Shown: positions 24,074 through 35,231 of the stretch, piece after piece
How positions within the stretch are numbered: position 1 is the stretch's first letter
How the letters are laid out: each line of letters opens with the position of its first letter
NCBI GenBank assembly: GCA_944470555.2
Contig: OX104134.1
Span: forward strand, 15,045,248 to 15,109,247
Length of the DNA: 64,000 nucleotides
Source of the DNA: Heterobilharzia americana
Lineage: Eukaryota; Platyhelminthes; Trematoda; Strigeidida; Schistosomatidae
Reading direction: 5' to 3'
Notes under the pieces: model-generated
Seen by the model: the letters and a program-made list of their open reading frames with translations, nothing else
What the model was told of the DNA's origin: nothing
Database searches by the model: none
Position numbers and translations under genes: made by a program

Positions 24074-25689
24074 AGCATCCACCAATAAATTAAACACTTT
24101 AAAGAAGCATCCAGAATTGCAAGGTCCACCGTGTCTGTATGTGACTAACTTCATGAAGCCTTTTAATTACTGCTCGTTCAAATGGCATGGCTTTCTGAAT
24201 TTTTAAAAGTGTACCTTTCCATGACTTTTATGCCATATCACAGGTGGTTGAGTGGGTTGTTTTTTCTAATGTAATATAGAATCTACGTATATCTTCTTGT
24301 CTGCCATAACTCTGATTAGCTTACTGGTGGCTTTTAGGGTATGTCATTGCCGCTTGGAGTAGGTGAACTACTTTTTATGAACACAATACTGTTTTTAATG
24401 CTATGACATATAAAATGAGGTGAATAACTTCATAGTTCCATTTTGAAAGCTTGCTCAAAGTTAGAATTGTATGCGGTAGCATAAAAGCACCAGAAAATGC
24501 TATATCTCTTTGCGACAGTACACATCAGTATGAAGGGCTGTCTAATTACAGTATCATAGTTTAGTAGCTTAATTTAGCGAAAAATGACTGTTTTAGATAC
24601 TATGTTATTTCTTGTAGTATTTACATAGTGCTTGTTTTTAGAACGTTTTAGTTATCTTCTATTCTTTTTAACAGGACACCACTTATCCTATTGATTTTGA
24701 GCTTTTTTGAGTTCAGACAAAAATCTGTCATTTACTACCTTTATCATTACATGCTTGCATGTTAACGCTTGATAATCATCGCTTCCAGGAAACGTATTGG
24801 GTTGTTTTGCCACTTTTAAATACCTCGTCTTACATCATATATCGCTTTGAAAAGCTGTCATAAGACGTCAGAAGTTCAGTGAACTGGTGTTGAGTTTATC
24901 TTTTGCTGTGTATACCACCTATCATTGGAGTGGATATGAACATAACAAGGGATTCTAAACGGGAAGAAATGAGAACTGTATACCTCATTACCTACTGACA
25001 TAAATTAGTGTTTCTATTTTTGGACATCTTTTAGACATTAGACTAACGATAAGTGGAAATCAGATGTTCGCTTAACATTACTATTCACCAGTTTTCGTTA
25101 GTGTCTATTCAGTTCCATACCTAACACCTAGAAGCATTCTGATTGTTAGCATTTACTGATAATGACTTATCTTTCGAAAAATATTAAAAGCCTTCCTATC
25201 AAGTTTAAGATGAAATATTCGCTCATCATAATCACCTTATACAACAATAAAACACTTCAAATAGTGTTATTATCTTCTTTTCAAGAACTACACTGTTAAC
25301 CATAACTCACTTAAACTGAGTGCATCATAGTTTATAAACAATTTGCAAGCAAATACATTATTGTTCTTTGACTTTTAAGTCCGTTTCCAATCTGTGAGAG
25401 GTTATATCCCACAATATTCAACTATTTGTCCCTTGTTGGCCTATAATCTAGAAAAAATAAAAAATGTAAACGTGATGATAAATACTACAGAATATTATAC
25501 ACTGTCTTATTCTAAAATTTGGTTTGATTAATAAGCACATTGATGGAACATAGGAGACAGACAAGCTGAAGAAATCAACTTAGAATCTCACACACAAGCT
25601 CACTGGTTCAAGTTCCCACACTTCACAGTAGTATACAAAGAACAGGATAGAAAAAGAGTGATATCAAAATGGATAAAGTTGTATGAGAG
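24074..25689. other. Unassigned AT-rich DNA
   Basis: No recognisable gene or repeat. Confidence 0.4.
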
Positions 25690-26215
25690 ATTGAAGAATA
25701 TGCCAATAAAGGTTAGTGAGAATACTCAACGTCAGTGACCGAATACATCTGTGCTTCTACAGCCAGTTTTCAACCATGTCACCAAAAATCCCCAGCCACT
25801 GATTCCTTTAGTCTTGGAAGCTCCAACCAGGCGTTCTACATCTCCACAAACGACTCAGACCAACAGTGAGAGACTTCATCTACTGGTGCCAGTTCTTTGT
25901 CTGGCCACCCAAAAACCTCTTCCAACGTAATCCAAATTCCTCTATCATTATGTGTAGAGGTAGGCAGTGGCTCAGTATGCACAGTACATTTCCAATCCAT
26001 CTTAGTTGACTGAGGTTCACAATCTCATAAATTGACTTGCTTTTTTGTTTAGTACCCTTCGCTTAACCCCAACATTGCTTAAAGGGTGAATACACAACAC
26101 GCGAGCAACACTATTCATACATTTATGATTAAAACTCTGTAACTGTTTCATGTCTTATAGCTTTAAGGGCCTTGTCTCACTGCCGTGAACTATAAGAGAA
26201 AGCAGGTATTTACAT
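25690..26215 (-). pseudogene. C-terminal remnant of a schistosome LINE reverse transcriptase
   Basis: The minus-strand translation shows the C-terminal signature of the LINE family seen at 2235-3560: SIYEIVNLSQLRWIGNVL near 26040-25985, then GGQTKNWHQ, a stop, MKSLTVGLS, WRCRTPGWSFQD, a stop, and RNQWLGIFGDMVEN near 25785. Intact family members have RLRWLGHVLRMP and a histidine/tryptophan-rich GGQTKTWHQ segment at this place. At least four in-frame stops show it is dead. The polymerase core is missing, so this is a 5'-truncated insertion. Confidence 0.8.
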
Positions 26216-27319
26216 TTTGTTCATGACCCCCTGAAAGTAGGAAGATGTCACTCTAATAATAATAGTAATCCCTCGTGTAGGATTACACGTGTTATTAGAT
26301 TTCAGATCATTGAATTGATTTGTTTGTGGACAAATCTTAGCTTTGCAGCCTGTAAGATACGCAAGTAAGCTAAAAGTAATAGATGCACTCCAAAATTCCC
26401 TTAATTTGGTTGGAGAAACAAATCGAAAAAACTTGTCACTCGCCCGTTTGAAGCGTTTATGAATGAAAATTCTTACCAGACTATCGAAAAGCTGTGCAGT
26501 ATTTTTGATCAAACTGAAATAGTTTTTGCCAGCTGACTGATCTTGCAGACAACTATATCAAGATAATTTGAAGCTTTTATGGGAGACAAGCAATAAATAT
26601 CGTGATTAATCTAACATCCGAGGCAAAGTATAGACTCAGTTATCAATTAGAGATTTCATTTCTATCCTTATGGAATTAATCCTGTAACATGTTGGCTTAT
26701 CGACTAAATTCTACAATAAGTCACCTTCTTCAACTTCAGACGTTGTTTTCGGATAAAAGAACATTTTTACTGATCAATAATGTCTCAGTTACCATCTCAC
26801 TAAAAGAAAATTACCTAACTACCTTTCGAAACGATTGCGAAACATCACAAATTTTACTTTTAGTCCAGAAAGATAACGTAAAGGAGCATATGCTCAGTTT
26901 GCGACTTAGTAGTTATCTTGCTAAGAAGAAATATTGAAGAATTATCACTTTATTAGGGCGAACAGATGCATCTTACGGAATAGTGTATAGCAGGGAAGTA
27001 AATCCTTAATGCATCTTGATAAGAGAGGTTGTACATTAGCATATAATTGCCTCTTTTCGCCTAGTTTCCACAAGCTGCACTCTTTAATATGAATGACTTG
27101 ATATCCACCATTACCTCAGTGAAAGTTTGATTGATTAGTAGACATATGGTTTAAGTGGAATTCCTCAGCAGGCAAAATGAAATAGTTGAGTAGATAAAGA
27201 ACATGCTATCACAAAGTTAATCCAAATTTGTTTATTGATTGGTTACTGGAGGGTAGCCAAATTCACGTAGTTTAGTCCGAAGTTCTGACTGCATTCTATC
27301 GATCATTTATCACTGAGCT
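26216..27319. other. Unassigned AT-rich DNA
   Basis: Two open frames (26210-26512 minus, 100 codons; 26689-26937 plus, 82 codons) have no recognisable motif and no clear splice context; not supported as genes. Confidence 0.4.
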
Positions 27320-27470
27320 CATTGGTGACATATCTGGCTACAAAAATGGCAGACGCGACTTTGAATCTCACAGGGGACATCAGTTCCCTCGAGGTTGCAG
27401 ATACACCTTACTCATGAGTATCAAAAAGCACAAAGCCTAGGTCTATGGTTTCAGGCCGATTGCCTCTATT
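27320..27470 (+). mobile_element. Family C SINE with vestigial hammerhead
   Basis: tRNA-like head (ACTGAGCTCATTGGTGAC as A-box region), then the family block GACATCAGTTCCCTCGAGG and GTTGCAGATACACCTTAC, then CUCAUGAG with a weakened stem II (GUAU/GCAC), AAAG in the GAAA position and GUC in the triplet position (CCTAGGTC). Shares blocks with copies at 42141, 46040 and 62880. Confidence 0.6.
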
Positions 27471-28334
27471 CAACTAACAGCACAGTTAATTAATCCTGAA
27501 CAGTTTAACTACCACCGCTGTATGTACATAACTTATTATGAGAATCCACTGGTAATAACAGTTTTATTACTATTGTTATTATTATTACTAGCATCATAAA
27601 CTTTGACTGAAAGCCTGTTCAGATTAGAATTATGATTTTGCTTTTGACTGATTTTTCCTCAAAAAATATGATTTAACAAGTAAAAACTAAATTGTAGAAT
27701 AAAATCCATTTCAACGTCGTCATCGATAGTTTAACTCACCGTGAACGCTCTTAGCTTGTATCATTTTTGTCTCTTACTCAACTGTTTAATAGGCTCATGC
27801 AATAACCTTGAGAGCCTTTTCATCAGCATCATCCGATAACAAATAGATAATTTTCTCATGTTTCTAAGTTATTCATTAGATCTTTCGATTGATTTTATTG
27901 ATATCAAGCTATCCAATGGATTTACTATGGGCAGAATAGAAGTGTGATACATATTCCACCATTAATAATTGATTTACTAGGTTTAAAATTTATGTTCAGC
28001 ATGAAGTAGTTATGTTCTTGGCTTTAAAGGATGATTATGAGACCGTCTGAATAGCAAAATAGGTAGCTATAGCACTGAAGTAGAGGCGAACTGTAAATGG
28101 TATTCACTACTACATAAACTGCAAATCACGAGAACCTAATAAAAACTGGTGTGATGACCGGAGCTAGCACAAAACCTAGGCCACTTTGGATTATAAACTA
28201 AATACCCTAGGGTATGCATTGTTCCACACAGTATTCAAGCGTCCACCAAAGTAGCTAACAAAAGTTGTTAAAAATCTTATTCTAAGCATCATTTTAGTAG
28301 TTTTCAATCAAACTATTTTCAATGTTGTTACTTC
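27471..28334. other. Unassigned AT-rich DNA
   Basis: Nothing certain. A GCACAAAACCTAGGCC block near 28171 resembles the 3' part of the family C cassette and may be a fragment. Confidence 0.4.
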
Positions 28335-28810
28335 TATCATCCTTTCGTTAACTGGACCAAACTGATTGGTCTCCATTGGCATATGGGCTGCTGCACGGAT
28401 ACCTCGATACTGTCTGAGTTTCAATTTTATATTGATGATGGATAGTGGTTGGCAGCGGAGCTAAGAACATGGGTTTTATCCTATCTGTGACTAATCAGAC
28501 GAATGTACTTATCTCCCAGTGAGCGGTACTGTTCCTGCTAACAATCAAACCTAAGACCGGTCGTTCCAAACGCCAGAGAGCTATTCACTAGGTCACTGAG
28601 TTACGACAGCTATTTCCTGTGTGACGGGCACAGTTTTAATGTTTTTACTTGTATTATGTCATCGTTGGCTCTACCAAATTTGATCGGTGACAGTTTGATG
28701 CTATCGGTCACGAGCTCAAGTCTTAGTACGAATAACACTGCTTACTGGGAGGCAGGCAATTCCAACGATCGTCATGTATTCCGCTGCTAACCACTGTCCA
28801 TCAATAATAA
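28335..28810. mobile_element. Inverted pair of decayed family B SINEs
   Basis: A minus-strand copy (about 28335-28688) with the ATATGGGCT block, hammerhead remnant (CUGAUUA, AAAA) and tRNA-like remnant is followed by a plus-strand fragment (about 28689-28810) that starts inside the tRNA-like region and has lost the first half of the ribozyme. Confidence 0.7.
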
Positions 28811-29204
28811 GAACTATTTATCCTACTTGAGTGAACGTAATGTAGCGGCAAATTTACAACACACATTTTGACCCATCATTTTTACACATTCCACTACTGG
28901 ATATTTAGGTAATATACATATTCCTTAAGTACATAATTAGAAGTTATTCAAGGTAACGATGATTAATAGATATCTTTCCAAACGGAGACAGTTTTGTCAG
29001 AATTTATTAAGATCTATTCTCATAGATGATCTGACTACCTGAATTACTAGTAAGAGGTTCCATAAATTGTTCAACAGACCGACCTCTTTATATGAAAATA
29101 TGGACCACGAACCAAGGACTGTATGGAAAATGAAGGCAATCGAACATGGAAAATTTCGATTCAACTCAGTATTTTCTGTCAGCATCACTTATCAAAAAAG
29201 GAAA
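28811..29204. other. Unassigned AT-rich DNA
   Basis: No feature recognised. Confidence 0.4.
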
Positions 29205-29825
29205 TTCAGCGAATAGGACTCTCTTCAACGAATTTATTCTCAAGCTGCATCATATATATGATATTTAAAGACTGTAATCCATGAAGAAGATTTAACTTGA
29301 ACAATGGGAGGTTGAAATAACAATAATCCCGGTTATATTAACAATCTTGCTAGTTGATGACGTTGAGGGTGAATAATAACAAGGGGGGGTTACTTAAGAT
29401 TTTCTTTAAATCGTTTATAACGTGCATATAGACTACAAATGGATGAAGGCGTTATGGAGTTAACAAGCAATCAAAGGGTTAGGTAACGTGACTGACAATA
29501 AATTGAAAATGTTTTGTTGGGAGTTGCAGTTATTAGGAAGATCTAATGAAGTAACACCAGAAACTATTAAACGTAAAAATCAAAATCATAATGACGATAT
29601 AAGAGTACAAACATTAACCTAAGTTGGAAAGACAAAAAGGGCAGAATGAAACCAACCGAAACCAAATTGATTTAGGGCCAGAGTAGAGATGAAGACTGTA
29701 CGTACTCCTTTTGCACACAAATATCAGAGTTCAGTCCATGTATAGTCGAGGTCTCTGTTGTTTTTAGAAGTTGAAGACAAAGGAAAGGTGAGATGTTTGA
29801 GTGAACTCGATAGACAACCTTAACA
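29205..29825 (-). pseudogene. 5'-truncated Penelope-like element, 3' end
   Basis: Nearly identical, in reverse complement, to 39885-40457. The minus-strand reading begins in the last codons of the Penelope-like protein (HSNISPFLCLQLLKTTE, then CVQKEYVQSS) at about 29815-29690, and the rest is 3' untranslated sequence. Homology stops at about 29825, as expected for a 5'-truncated copy. It extends beyond the other copy at its 3' end by about 30 bases, which recur at 38955-38990. Confidence 0.8.
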
Positions 29826-30195
29826 TCGTTGTTACGCTAAAAGAAAACTAGTGTGAGTAATTAAACGGTCGGAATGCAAGTAAACGAAAGCTAGTTCAGT
29901 CGTAGTTAACACTGGTGCTTTGTGAAAACTAACTTTAGTGGAAAGACAAATGAATAAATAACCAGATTTAGAGATGGTGAAAATTCTTAGGTAAATATGA
30001 ATAATGAAATATGTTCAGCGAAGAGAAAGGTGGTACTACAAGTAATGCATATTAAGTGGAATGAAAAAGAGACTAAAAAAAGGTAGAACAAAACCTTAAA
30101 ACACTAATATGCAATTTTATGAAATTACTTTTACGTTTAAAGACATAACACAAAGATCTGAGTAAAATAAAAACACTGAAATCCACTAAGGGACC
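29826..30195. other. Unassigned AT-rich DNA
   Basis: No feature recognised. Confidence 0.4.
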
Positions 30196-30202
30196 CATAT
30201 AT

Positions 30203-30291
<89 letters not shown>
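30196..30291. repeat. Compound (TA)n (GA)n microsatellite
   Basis: About 63 bases of TA repeat with one register break, directly followed by about 31 bases of GA repeat. Confidence 0.98.
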
Positions 30292-30293
<2 letters not shown>

Positions 30294-31546
30294 CCTAAAA
30301 TTTTCAGTTGTGTTAGCGTTCTAAGTAATATATGAATTGCTATAAAAGTGAAGTCATTGTTAGATATCTGGTGTGTACCATTAAGGCAATATGTTGAATA
30401 CAGTGACTTTACTGCTACTTTTGTAAAATCACACTATCCTATTCATTATTTTTTTCAGTGACGGCTGTTCGCAGTGTCCATATCGACCCATGAGGAATAC
30501 TGTCTTTCAAACGTTAAATCCGGTCTCACTATAGCTGTAGGGGATAATCTATTAATTGATTGTCGAAAATCATTTGTGGGTATAACAGATAAATTGCTTC
30601 TATCAGACTAAATGATCAGAAATAAGTGCGACTTCTCATAAATTAAGGCAACTGGTTTGCTCTCATTTACAAGCATATTCATTTAAGATAGTTTCCTGAG
30701 ACTGTAATTCACTGTGAAAACATTAAATTTTGAACTAACCATCTCAAATTTTGACTTTATGAGCATGTGAAAATAGTTGTAAAAGGTATGGTGAAGAATA
30801 GGAATACTGAAACAGAATTACTCGTTATGAAAATATACATTTAATATGGTGCGAGCAGTAATTTGATTGTAGCAAAATTCTTTCCAGCTATAATTTAATC
30901 TCTGTATCTACTCTGAATGATATCATGTCTTCCTTGATAGTAAATGAGTTATTTATTTTTGATTGCTGAAATGTCTTTCATCCAGCTTATAAGGCAGTTT
31001 AAAGGTATTTGGTGTTAGATATTAAAAACTGAAAGAGGGGGACTCCTAGGCCTAGGTTTAGAATTTGTTAGCACCCGTTACAAATTCCATTCCAGATAAG
31101 GATAAAAATTTATTTTTCTTTCGAATTCGAATCTACAACACATGCTGACATCAAAATCTTACTGTCAAACTATTAGGCTATGAATAGCACCCTGTAGAAC
31201 TAGGTTTAAATGGATATTTTCTATCTTCACAAAACAATTAATGCATTAACTATTTTTTCGTAATAATTAGCCAAACCCTATCTACTTTGGATGATCTATA
31301 AAGGTGTCAGTTATGAAAGGTTTTAGTGCCTGAACCATGGATCAAGTGTCAATTCATTGGTAAATTAGTTTCATAATTAGACAGTATGTTATTTGCTGAG
31401 AATTATCGGTCGTTTTAACTTGGTTCTAGGCAGTGGAAGCAAATCACCATATTCAGAAATTTTATCTAAAACCTATTGACTGCTCCACTGATAATGAGTT
31501 CATGTAATGCATAATTCAGAATACAGCTGGCAGCTATTCCTCATGT
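30292..31546. other. Unassigned AT-rich DNA
   Basis: No supported gene. A strong acceptor-like tract (TTATTTTTTTCAG) at about 30449-30461 is followed by only 25 or so open codons; not called. Confidence 0.4.
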
Positions 31547-31815
31547 ACTGAATTGGAGTTCAATGGTCCGCAATTTCCTACTTCTGTTATTTCAAGATAT
31601 GGTGCGACTACTCACCAAGGTCTTCATTTGGCATCCGGTTCATTTCTGACTGGTCGACTCCACTAGTCAAGGCTTCTCACCAGAACCTCGGATATCCATC
31701 TCGAAGGATGGCAGTTATGAGGGTACTGCTGAGCAGTCCCATACTAGGACAAAAAAGCTGTCCAGTACTCCTGGGTTTTCAGCTGTTCTCCAATTTATAT
31801 CAGTTAGCGATGAAT
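31547..31815. mobile_element. Rearranged family A SINE (two orientations joined)
   Basis: The left part (about 31547-31712) is the head plus extension in minus orientation. It joins directly to a plus-orientation hammerhead and tail (31713-31815) with no tRNA-like region between. The hammerhead at 31723-31768 has perfect stem I GTACTG/CAGTAC and triplet GUC, but the core reads CUGAGCA and AAAA, so it is inactive. Confidence 0.75.
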
Positions 31816-31991
31816 ATTATCTTAAAATTAAAATTCTCATTAACCTCAAAATACATTATATACCATGGTTTATATCTCTGTTGAATGAGCGTGAAATTAC
31901 TCTGACAAGTATTCCTCTTAACCATTAAGAACGTGATTTGTTTACTTAATGCTGATTGAGTGGAATGGGAATTATATCAATGGTATGATAA

Positions 31992-32007
31992 TATTTGCAC
32001 ATAAATT
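31992..32007. repeat. Target-site duplication, left copy
   Basis: TATTTGCACATAAATT, identical to 35216-35231, directly flanking the RTE-type element. Confidence 0.95.
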
Positions 32008-32019
32008 ATTATTTTATTA

Positions 32020-33510
32020 TTAGTCCCTTGGGTTCCTAGTGGAACATAGGGCTTCAGTAGCACGCCTCCAGTGACCTCTGTTCTCTGAGATCTTTTGAAC
32101 CTGGTTCCACGACAGCCCAGAAGCTCTCATTTCCTCCTCGCACGACCTCCTCCATGTCACCCTCGGACGTCCAACTCGTCGCTTCCCATGGGGATTCCAC
32201 TCGAGGGCCTGACGCGTGATGTCCTCAGTCGGCCTTCTCAGTGCATGGCCAATCCATCTCCACTTCTTCCTGCATATTTGTTGCGTGATAGGTTCTTGGT
32301 TGGTTCGTTCCCAGAGTTCCTTGTTGCTTATTTTTTCTGGCCATCTGATCTTCAGCAGCGAGCGTAAGCAGTTGTTGATGAATGTCTGTAGTTTATTGGA
32401 AATGCCTTTCGTGACGCGCCAAGTCTCTGAGCCATACAAGAGCACTGACTTGACGTTGGTGTTGAAAATCCGTATCTTGTTCCGCATGCTGAGTGCAGAA
32501 GATCTCCACACTGGTTTCAGGCTAATGAACGCCTGTCTTGCTTTTCCGATTCTGACTTTGACGTCCTCGTCCGTCCCGCCTGTAGTTGAAACAGTGCTTC
32601 CTAGATAAGTGAAGGAGGTTACTTCCTTCAAGTTTCTACCGTTGACGGTGATTGGAGTTTGTTGTTGTTGTTGATGGTGGTGGTGCGGTATCTTCATCAC
32701 TTCTGTCTTCTCTATATTCACCTGAAGTCCCGTCTTAGCTGCCTCCTCTGTCAACTTGTTAGTTTTTGCCTGCAGATCTTCAAGTTTATGTGACATTAGG
32801 CATAAGTCATCGGCGAAATCCAAGTCTTCTAGGTTCTTTTCCGTCGTCCAGTGTATCCCCCTCTTCTCGCTGCCTACTGTTTGCTGCATGATCCAGTCCA
32901 CCACAATTAGGAATATCATGGGGGATAGTAGGCAACCTTGTTTCACTCCTGTCTTCACTTCAAAGGCATCACTGAGCTTCCCATTGTGGATTACTTGGCA
33001 TGTGGCATCTTCATATAGTTGTTGAATGAGGCGGATAAAGGTTTGCGGTACTCCGTAGTATTGAAGCAGTTTCCAAATTACTTCTCGGTCGACGCTGTCA
33101 AAGGCCTTCTCAAAGTCGATGAAGTTGAGGTATAGAGCTGATTGCCATTCTACGCTCTGTTCTATGATGATACGAAGCGTTGCAATTTGGTCAGCACATG
33201 ATTTGTACTTCCTGAAGCCTGCCTGTTCCGGTCGCAGTTTTGAATCCAGTGCGTCTTTAAGCCTCTCCAGGATGATGCGGCTTAATATTTTACTTGGGGT
33301 GGATAGGAGAGTGATTCCTCGCCAGTTCTTGCAAGCACTGAGGTCTCCCTTCTTCGGCAGTTTGACAAGGTAACCCTTCTTCCAATCGTCAGGTACCTTC
33401 TCTTCCTCCACACCTTCTGCAATAGTGGTGTGAGCATGTCCGCTGTTGTCTCTGCATCTGTTCTCAGTGCTTCTGGCGGTATTCCATCTGGTCCTGCTGC
33501 TTTCCCGCAT
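32020..33510 (-). CDS. RTE-type element: reverse transcriptase and C-terminal part
   Basis: Frame of 496 codons, authentic from about codon 36 (VEEEKVPDDWKKGYL); earlier codons are out-of-frame readthrough. Reverse-transcriptase motifs in order: LPKKGDLSACKNWRGITLLS, QAGFRKYKSCADQIATLR, FIDFEKAFDSVDR (first catalytic Asp), KTGVKQGCLLSPMIF, and DFADDLCLMSH holding the catalytic FADD pair, followed by YLGSTVS and VLLYGSETW in the thumb region. A His-Gln run (PHHHHQQQQQTP) lies between polymerase and thumb. The C-terminus has KWRWIGHALRRP and GKRRVGRPRVTW. It copies element RNA at the nicked target. All catalytic residues are present; only its link to the upstream segments is broken. Confidence 0.92.
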   Translation of the reverse strand: MRESSRTRWNTARSTENRCRDNSGHAHTTIAEGVEEEKVPDDWKKGYLVKLPKKGDLSACKNWRGITLLSTPSKILSRIILERLKDALDSKLRPEQAGFRKYKSCADQIATLRIIIEQSVEWQSALYLNFIDFEKAFDSVDREVIWKLLQYYGVPQTFIRLIQQLYEDATCQVIHNGKLSDAFEVKTGVKQGCLLSPMIFLIVVDWIMQQTVGSEKRGIHWTTEKNLEDLDFADDLCLMSHKLEDLQAKTNKLTEEAAKTGLQVNIEKTEVMKIPHHHHQQQQQTPITVNGRNLKEVTSFTYLGSTVSTTGGTDEDVKVRIGKARQAFISLKPVWRSSALSMRNKIRIFNTNVKSVLLYGSETWRVTKGISNKLQTFINNCLRSLLKIRWPEKISNKELWERTNQEPITQQICRKKWRWIGHALRRPTEDITRQALEWNPHGKRRVGRPRVTWRRSCEEEMRASGLSWNQVQKISENRGHWRRATEALCSTRNPRD

Positions 33511-33935
33511 TTCAGTAGCTTTATGGCGTTCAGGACTTCCATTTTCGTTGGGGGATTTATGTTCACTTGTAATTCAGCGGCTGCAGGTGGTATTTCTGGA
33601 CGAAGTGCAGGTGGTGGTCGATTCAAGAGCTTCTTGAAGTGGTCGGCCCATCGTTTCCTCTGTTTCTCTTCTTTTGTAATTAAATTTCCTTCTTCATCTT
33701 TTATTGGTTTCATCTGTGTTGGTCTCTTCCCTGATAGCAACCTGGTTATTTGATACAATGTCGTCAGGTCTCTCTTACCTGCAGCCTGTTCTGCTTCACT
33801 TGCCAGTGTGTCGTAGAAGTGTCGTTTGTCTTTGCGTGCACTCTTCTTCACTTCTTTATCCAGTGTTTTATACATTGTGCTCAGTTCCTCTTGTCGTTGA
33901 GCATCCTTGCACTGGTTTATCTTCTGCTTCACCAT
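33282..33935 (-). CDS. RTE-type element: linker and RT fingers, shifted frame
   Basis: Middle segment of the same polyprotein in another frame. It continues from the endonuclease part at about 33990 (the frame is open upstream of its first ATG) and carries KRKRWADHFKKLLNRPPPAL and LKCGKAAGPDGIPPEAL, the typical start of a non-LTR reverse transcriptase. Near 33400 the true reading moves to the next frame; the remaining codons to 33282 are spurious. The first and third segments are in the same frame, so the two shifts cancel. One base gained near 33990 and one lost near 33400 would explain this. Confidence 0.9.
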   Translation of the reverse strand: MVKQKINQCKDAQRQEELSTMYKTLDKEVKKSARKDKRHFYDTLASEAEQAAGKRDLTTLYQITRLLSGKRPTQMKPIKDEEGNLITKEEKQRKRWADHFKKLLNRPPPALRPEIPPAAAELQVNINPPTKMEVLNAIKLLKCGKAAGPDGIPPEALRTDAETTADMLTPLLQKVWRKRRYLTIGRRVTLSNCRRRETSVLARTGEESLSYPPQVKY

Positions 33936-35151
33936 CCTCCTCTCCTCTATCAGCTTCCAGGTATCCGTCGAGATCCATTCCTTGTCTTCCCTTCTTCCTT
34001 CCTAATACTGTTGTGCAGGTTTCTTTCCACATAGCTTTCAAAGACTTCCAGTGTTCTTCTACACAGGTTTCTTCAGGGATGTCCCTCGACGTCTCCCATT
34101 TTGTCTTGATGGCTGCTTTGAAGATCTCCTTTGTAGTTTCATCCTTCAGTTTCCGAGTGTTGTACTTGAATTGAGGTCTATCACCAGCTTCCTTGAAGGC
34201 TTTTAACTTGATTTCGAAGGTTCCTTGCACTAGATAGTGGTCTGAACCTACATCTGCTCCTCTTCTTGACCTTGTGTTAAGTAGACTGCGTCTCCATTTT
34301 CTTGAGATTGAGATAAAGTCGATTTGGTTTTTAGTGTGTCCATCTGGTGAAATCCATGTCGCTTTGTGGATATCCTTGTGCCTGAACACACTGCCTCCAA
34401 TCACCAAATCGTTGAATGCACAGAATTCTGCAAACAATTCTCCATTCTCATTCATTTCACCTAGCGCCTCTCGACCCATGGTTAGTTCTCTTCCCGTGTT
34501 GTCCCCTCCCAGTTTGGCATTCATGTCGCCCATTAGAATTTTGATATCGCCAACTGACGTCTTGTCCAGTGTTGACTGAAGTTGTCTGTAGAATTCCTCC
34601 TTTTTCTCTTGCTCTGCATTATTTGTAGGTGCATAACATTGTATGATTGTGACCTTTCTTCCTTTTGAGTTGAATCTTGCTGTCATGATCCTGGAGGAGA
34701 TTGGTTCCCACTGCATGAGAGCCTTCGATGCTCTTGAGGACATCATGATAGCCACTCCCTCAGTGTGCTCGTGGTTGGCGTCTGGGTGACCGGAGTAGAT
34801 TATTGATTCTCCCGTTGACAGTTTGGAGAGTCCACTCCCATTCCATCTGCTTTCGCAAATCCCAAGCACTTCGATGTTATACCTTCTCATCTCCTTTGCA
34901 ATCTGGGCTGCCTTACTGGGTTCAAACATCGTGCGGACATTCCATGTCCCCACGTTTACTTTCGCTTTCATCGAGAGAAGACACATCGGCCAATTGGCTT
35001 CCCGAAGGCTTTCACCAACTGGCGTCATTTCGCCTCTCCGATTCCAGCGGGGAATAAGTTTGTTTTCATTTTTTATATTTTGTTTGTGCTTTGAAGTTTC
35101 TTTAGCGGTTAGATTTGTTTTACGGGGTAGGGTTGCTAGCCCTATGCCCAA
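33868..35151 (-). CDS. RTE-type element: apurinic-type endonuclease domain
   Basis: Frame of 427 codons. Endonuclease/exonuclease/phosphatase fold motifs in order: VGTWNVRTM (about codon 68), ICESRW (catalytic Glu), IIQCYAPT, ILMGDMNAKLG (catalytic Asp and Asn), TWISPDG..KNQIDFI, and GSDHYLV (catalytic His). All expected catalytic residues are visible. It nicks chromosomal DNA to prime reverse transcription. The last 45 or so codons (from about GRKKGRQG) are out of frame: the correct reading continues as WISTDTWKLIEERR in the shifted frame. Confidence 0.92.
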   Translation of the reverse strand: MGIGLATLPRKTNLTAKETSKHKQNIKNENKLIPRWNRRGEMTPVGESLREANWPMCLLSMKAKVNVGTWNVRTMFEPSKAAQIAKEMRRYNIEVLGICESRWNGSGLSKLSTGESIIYSGHPDANHEHTEGVAIMMSSRASKALMQWEPISSRIMTARFNSKGRKVTIIQCYAPTNNAEQEKKEEFYRQLQSTLDKTSVGDIKILMGDMNAKLGGDNTGRELTMGREALGEMNENGELFAEFCAFNDLVIGGSVFRHKDIHKATWISPDGHTKNQIDFISISRKWRRSLLNTRSRRGADVGSDHYLVQGTFEIKLKAFKEAGDRPQFKYNTRKLKDETTKEIFKAAIKTKWETSRDIPEETCVEEHWKSLKAMWKETCTTVLGRKKGRQGMDLDGYLEADRGEEDGEAEDKPVQGCSTTRGTEHNV

Positions 35152-35215
35152 CCTTCCCTCTTTACCCGGGCTTAGGACCGGCTAGTAACTAGTAAACTAG
35201 TTAACCAGGCGAGGT

Positions 35216-35231
35216 TATTTGCACATAAATT
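35216..35231. repeat. Target-site duplication, right copy
   Basis: TATTTGCACATAAATT, identical to 31992-32007. Confidence 0.95.

Larger units (their letters stand above)
32008..35215 (-). mobile_element. Full-length RTE-type non-LTR retrotransposon (SR2-like)
   Basis: A 3208-bp insertion between perfect 16-base target-site duplications. It reads on the minus strand: 5' untranslated region (about 35215-35152), apurinic-type endonuclease, linker, reverse transcriptase, C-terminal domain, and a short AT-rich tail of TAATAATAAAATAATA type instead of poly(A). One endonuclease-RT polyprotein with no gag-like ORF1, a length near 3.2 kb and the microsatellite-like tail are the RTE clade pattern; SR2 of Schistosoma mansoni is the named schistosome relative I would suggest. 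Perfect duplications and near-intact motifs indicate a recent insertion. The coding region is broken by two frameshifts. Confidence 0.93.

Noticed and set aside
29340..29375. Hammerhead in the Penelope-like 3' region (TTGATGACGTTGAGG on the plus strand)
   Set aside because: The first core base is wrong, stem II does not close, and no GAAA box follows at the right distance.
30449..30540. Exon after a TTATTTTTTTCAG acceptor
   Set aside because: Only about 25 open codons, no donor, and no protein-like peptide beyond chance.
32095..35185. Several plus-strand open frames of 60-156 codons over the RTE-type element
   Set aside because: Antisense shadows of the endonuclease and reverse-transcriptase reading frames on the minus strand.
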